From Tubiluchus corallicola (taxonomy: Eukaryota > Priapulida > Priapulimorpha > Priapulimorphida > Tubiluchidae): DNA of 22,000 nt. Both the position numbers and the translations under genes were made by a program. Position 1 is the first letter of the stretch; each line of letters starts with the position of its first letter. Positions 18,002-22,000 of this stretch are shown piece after piece. The notes beneath the pieces are model-generated. The model did no database searches, was not told the origin of the DNA, and worked only from the letters and a program-made list of their open reading frames with translations. The DNA lies in contig JAQGDQ010000451.1 in the NCBI GenBank assembly GCA_030141605.1, forward strand, positions 64,001 to 86,000, in the 5' to 3' direction.

Positions 18002-19792
18002 ATGGATCGTCAAAAGAAACATATAACAAAACGGAACGCAGGGCGATACTTTTCCACATCAGCCAAAACGTCGCACGACTTCACAGAGGAAAGTGATGGT
18101 GGTAAACGAACTGTAGTTAAAAAATCTAACCACATTCCCATAGAGTCGGCGAGCCGTGCTGTAGATGCACCGCCTGAAGAATATGTTTTAGATGATGAAA
18201 TTCTGGATACAAAGTGGAATATTCCGAAACATTTTCAACCACGTGACAAGTATCCAGGGGAGGCCCCTGTTTCACCAGAAAAAATTGAAAAGTACAGAGT
18301 AACTAAGAAAATCAAACTTGATGGAGTCAAAACAAAATTTCATTCGCGAAAGCTGTCACAGAAGGACAAGGCACTAGAGCTCGCAACAAAACAAGCTGCA
18401 AAAGCAGAACTTCTCCTTCAAGAAGAAACTGGCTATCTGGAGGCGGATGAGGGAGAAGACACGAGTCTCATTACTCAACATGAAATTGTGAGAACTGTTG
18501 ACATTTCAAGTGCAGAAAAACATTTCGAGTTGTACTTGGACAAATTTGGTCCATACAGGGTGAATTACACTCGAAATGGAAGGTTTTTGTTGCTTGGTGG
18601 AAAGCGTGGTCATGTAGCAGCAATTGATTGTCATACAAAGCGTCTCATGTGCGAATTCAATGCCATGGAATCCGTTCAGGATGCGAAATGGCTTCACACA
18701 GAAAACATGTTTGCCGTTGCTCAAAAAAAGTGGACATTCGTGTATGATAACCAAGGCATTGAACTTCACTGCCTTAAAGTCCTCGACTCGGTTCTCAGAA
18801 TCGAATTTCTGCCATACCACTTCCTGATGGTGACAGCCAATGCCAAAGGTTTCATATCCTGGCTGGATATATCAATTGGGAAACAAATTTCTGGGACTAT
18901 GACACACATGGGCCGGCTAGATGTCATGTGCCAGAACCCATATAATGCTGTTATTCACTTAGGTCACACCGGAGGCACTGTTACTTTATGGTCGCCAATG
19001 GTGAAAGAACCGCTAGTGAAAATGCTATGCCACAAATCAGCATTGCGTGGAATTGCCGTTGACAACACCGGCATGTACATGGCAACGGCTAGTGTGGACA
19101 AAACACTAAAAGTATGGGATGCGAGGAACTATAAGTGCTTGCAGTCTTACAAGATAGCAGCAGGTGCTGGCTGCTTATGTTTTAGTCACACTGGTCTATT
19201 GGCTGCTAGTATTGGTAATATAGTGGAAGTATATAAGGACTGCTGCACCCATTCAATATCCTCGCCATACATGATGCACAGACTCACACATCCAATTGCT
19301 AATATACAGTTTTGTCCATATGAGGATGTCTTAGGTGTGGGCCACATGAAAGGATTTGAAAGTCTAATTATTCCCGGTGCGGGGGAGGCAAATTTTGATG
19401 CATTGGAGGTAAACCCTTTCCGCACGAAGAAGCAACGACAGGAATGGGAGGTGAAAGCACTTCTGGAAAAGATACAGCCAGAACTGATCACTCTCAACCC
19501 ACATGAAGTAGGTGCAGTTGATACCCAAGAAGAAGCCACAAAACTTGATCCACGCACCAAACTTCTTACTATGAAGCCTGAAAAATCGACATTTGAACCA
19601 AAATTCAAGATGAAAGGAAAGAGCAAAGCTGGTAAAGCAGAACAACGGAAAAAGGGAAGGCGTGAAGAAGAAAAGAGGGAGTCTATCAAGGAGAGTCTGA
19701 AGTTAAGAAAAGAGGCAGAAGAAGCAGAAAAACCTCCCGAACCTGCTGGTTTAAAATCAGCTTTAGATATCTTTATTAAGAAGAAAAGCTAA
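18002..19792 (+). CDS. WDR46: WDR46/UTP7 homologue, BING4 family, small-subunit processome protein
   Basis: A 596-codon uninterrupted frame from ATG to TAA, near the usual length (human about 610). WDR46/Utp7 is a nucleolar WD40 protein of the SSU processome, needed for early 18S pre-rRNA cleavage and nucleolar organisation. A basic N-terminus (residues 1-130) precedes a WD40 propeller (about 165-420) with repeats such as GGTVTLWSP (324-332) and SVDKTLKVWDAR (364-375). The BING4 C-terminal domain (about 421-500) contains GVGHMKGFESLIIPGAGEAN, NPFRTKKQRQEWEVKALLEK and IQPELITLNP, which are highly characteristic of the family. The tail (515-596) is a charged Lys/Glu coiled coil ending in KKKS. 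The lack of introns contrasts with the finely split neighbour PRKDC. Nothing suggests damage. Confidence 0.97.
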   Translation: MDRQKKHITKRNAGRYFSTSAKTSHDFTEESDGGKRTVVKKSNHIPIESASRAVDAPPEEYVLDDEILDTKWNIPKHFQPRDKYPGEAPVSPEKIEKYRVTKKIKLDGVKTKFHSRKLSQKDKALELATKQAAKAELLLQEETGYLEADEGEDTSLITQHEIVRTVDISSAEKHFELYLDKFGPYRVNYTRNGRFLLLGGKRGHVAAIDCHTKRLMCEFNAMESVQDAKWLHTENMFAVAQKKWTFVYDNQGIELHCLKVLDSVLRIEFLPYHFLMVTANAKGFISWLDISIGKQISGTMTHMGRLDVMCQNPYNAVIHLGHTGGTVTLWSPMVKEPLVKMLCHKSALRGIAVDNTGMYMATASVDKTLKVWDARNYKCLQSYKIAAGAGCLCFSHTGLLAASIGNIVEVYKDCCTHSISSPYMMHRLTHPIANIQFCPYEDVLGVGHMKGFESLIIPGAGEANFDALEVNPFRTKKQRQEWEVKALLEKIQPELITLNPHEVGAVDTQEEATKLDPRTKLLTMKPEKSTFEPKFKMKGKSKAGKAEQRKKGRREEEKRESIKESLKLRKEAEEAEKPPEPAGLKSALDIFIKKKS

Positions 19793-20418
19793 ATAGTTAG
19801 AAAAAGCCAAATGTTAAGACTTATTGTGTTGTTAATATAAAACCATAATATAAATATATAAATATTTTGTTTATAAAAGAACTTTGCATTTTTTAGACAT
19901 CTGTAGATCAATAACATTTGTTTCGATAGAAAATATTATTATACTTAAGTAGACAGTTCGGTATGAAAAATATGTATGATTGTATGAATTAAAAGTAACC
20001 ATTGGAAATTGTCTGCACAATGTCTGATAAGCTGTTAGACTACGGTTAAACTAATTAAACAGGCTTTTTATGTATGTTATGAGATTTTTGGATATTGTAG
20101 CTTTTTTTGCTTTGTACATAATAAAAATCTGCAGAATACTTGAATTGAAGTAATTTCTGCAAAGTCAAAAGTCTCTTTACTGCTCTATTAATATTTGTGA
20201 CTGTAAAATGACTTCTGTTGTTGTCTCTTAACTTATTTTTGAGGAATCAGTATCCTAATTGGTTAATAGTCTGTGGAAACGTAAGGCATTTGGTAGGAAC
20301 AGTCTCTGTGCTAGTTCTTTTTAAGTTCATCAAACTAATTTAGCTGTTGAATTCTAAGTTACTGTTTAGTATTCCATTTTAAGCTTCTCATTTTAGAGCT
20401 GATGACACACTAAACAAA
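19793..20418 (+). other. WDR46 3' UTR and intergenic region before the endonuclease IV gene
   Basis: AT-rich, with no open frame of note. An AATAAA at 20120-20125 is a candidate polyadenylation signal for WDR46. The two genes are co-directional and 626 bp apart from stop to start, so the promoter and 5' UTR of the downstream gene must also lie here. Confidence 0.5.
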
Positions 20419-22000
20419 ATGCCTAAACTAAAGAACAGTTCGAAACACACCACTGTGCCAAAATCTGCTGACCAGCGGTTGACCAGGGCTAGGGCACGGG
20501 AGAATGACACTGCTGAAGCTGAAGGTGACATTGCAGCTGACACCTGTACTGAAAGCAGTGGTTTCAGGTTGCCAGTTGCAAAAACAGGAAGGAAAAGGCA
20601 AGCAGAAGATCTTGTAAGTGGGGTGAAAAACGCTGGAAGTCGTCGGAAGAATACTCAGCCTCAGCCACAGGTGTCAGTTCCGTCTGACGATATTGACACT
20701 GGCGAGTTAACAATTGATCTGGATGTAAAACCTGCTAAACAAAAATCTATCGCGGGAAGAAAAAGAAAGGCAGTGAAAGTTGAAATGCAGGAAGAAGCAA
20801 AAGGAATACAGTTAAAGAATCAGCCAAAGACTGCTGTTGCAACGAAAAAGAAAACGAAAATTGGTAAAACCAATAATGCTGAAGAAACAAAGCCAAATAT
20901 CAAAGAGTTAACTCAAGCGACATCTAGAAAGATAAGTAAAAGAAAGACTAATTCGGCGTTGAGGGAAGATGGTGAATCATTCAAGATTGAACTTGAAAGC
21001 AAAATGCACTTACCATCAAGGATGTCTCCCAGATACTCGGCCAGAGCCAGTAAGTTTGTTGGGGCTCATACTTCTATACAAGGTTTGCATTTATTTCAAT
21101 TACTTATTATCCACTCTGTTTACTTGATTGCCTTTCTAATCTGGTTTCTTAAGGCACAAGAAAACTCTCCATTTATATAAAGCTTAAAAAAATTCGTATT
21201 GAAATTTTATACTACTTACATACTGCCTTTTTTTACATATTAGACTTGCGTCGGCCATAGCGCTGTATGAAACATGGAAATTTTGACTCCCACAGCAACT
21301 ATTAGATGCAGCCATTTGGTGATAAGTCATTTGAAACAAGTTTAGATAACACTGAATAAAGTTCGAAAAAATAATCAAAGCATTCGTATCGTGCACGTCA
21401 CTAACTAAGTAAAATTTTAAATTATCTTATTTCCTCAACATGATTAAAATACGTTTTTTGGTTAGTGAGTTGTGGTGCACCCTGGAGGTGAGTCAACGAC
21501 ATTCTATCATTTGGTGAAAACATTTTAAATAATTGATTATTTTCTTTTCTAGTTTCCTTAGTCTTTCAAGCAGCTAAGGGAAATGCTAAGTAATATAACT
21601 TTGCTTTGGGACATAGTTTAACACTGCCGCTTCTGCCCCTGATTTACATTATGCGTATATGACGCCATGTAATGGCGTGGTCAGAACAGTGTCGCGGGAA
21701 ATTTAAAATGAAAACAAAAAAATATGTTCATTGCGAGTATGATAGATGCATAAAATTGCTTTAAAGTAATATAATTCTTTAATTCAATTTTTCTGAAACC
21801 TACTTCAGGTACCCCCTTTCTTGTGTCTTAAGTGCTTGTATAGTTCAGTACTTTACTGAGAATTTTATTTAAATTGTTGGTTGTTGAAGCACAGTTAAGC
21901 ACATTTAAGTGTTTTCAACTGGACAAATGGTAACTTATTTGCGTTGTTTAAGGTGGAGTGTTTAACGCTGTCGACAATGCTGTGGCCATTGGAGCAAAAG
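20419..22000 (+). CDS. APN1: Endonuclease IV (Nfo/APN1-type AP endonuclease), first two exons, runs off right edge
   Basis: Exon 1 is 20419-21082 and exon 2 starts at 21953 and continues past the window; the intron is 870 bp (CAAG|GTTTGC...TTTAAG|GT). The joined frame reads KFVGAHTSIQGGVFNAVDNA then VAIGAK, the start of the TIM barrel of the Zn-dependent endonuclease IV family (E. coli Nfo begins with KYIGAHVSAAGG). The enzyme cuts 5' to abasic sites in base excision repair. The barrel begins only at residue 212. The preceding 211 residues are charged, low in hydrophobics and dotted with basic clusters (GRKRK 113-117, KKKTK 143-147, RKISKRK 170-176), consistent with nuclear targeting or DNA binding. 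The start ATG follows ACAAA. The catalytic metal ligands lie beyond the window. Confidence 0.92.
21083..21952 (+). other. Intron 1 of the endonuclease IV gene
   Basis: The donor GTTTGC is weak but fits the protein join exactly; the acceptor TTGTTTAAG is pyrimidine-rich. The frame stays open for about 33 codons past the donor before a stop, so a read-through product would be a short, truncated protein lacking the barrel. I see no repeat elements inside. Confidence 0.85.

Noticed and set aside
18506-19689. Minus-strand open frames of 93-167 codons inside WDR46
   Set aside because: They are antisense shadows of the conserved WD40/BING4 coding frame.

Overview
This window is AT-rich nuclear DNA from an invertebrate animal. 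It has short exons with GT-AG introns, many decayed transposons and SINEs, and no operons or ribosome binding sites. The phylum cannot be fixed from sequence alone. A DNA-PKcs gene, an endonuclease IV gene, a Merlin transposon and tRNA- and 5S-type SINEs all fit a marine or aquatic invertebrate.

Layout. Positions 1-17478 on the minus strand hold the 5' part of a DNA-PKcs (PRKDC) gene. Nine consecutive short exons (1116-11189) join with matching phases into about 292 residues that align with roughly residues 80-380 of the vertebrate protein. The probable start exon lies at 17328-17478. The exon linking it to 11189 is only tentatively placed. The gene continues beyond position 1. Positions 17479-18001 are a short divergent promoter region. 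Positions 18002-19792 on the plus strand hold an intact single-exon WDR46/UTP7 gene (small-subunit processome, 596 aa). Positions 20419-21082 and 21953-22000 hold the first exon and the start of the second exon of an endonuclease IV (Nfo/APN1) gene, with a 211-residue basic N-terminal extension. It runs off the right edge.

The PRKDC introns are packed with mobile-element remains. The largest is a ~3.06 kb Merlin-type DNA transposon (14066-17127) with inverted ends, an 8-bp target duplication and a frameshifted ISXO2-like transposase. Others are a non-LTR retrotransposon C-terminus interrupted by a ~0.5 kb insertion, two retroelement 3' tails sharing a hairpin, two copies of one tRNA-derived SINE, a 5S-like SINE, a piggyBac-like TTAA MITE and at least three other inverted-repeat elements.

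Together, two DNA-repair genes (DNA-PKcs for double-strand-break end joining, endonuclease IV for abasic sites) flank a ribosome-biogenesis gene. The sequence does not show whether this has functional meaning. I found no CRISPR array, tRNA gene, rRNA gene or convincing new defence-like system.
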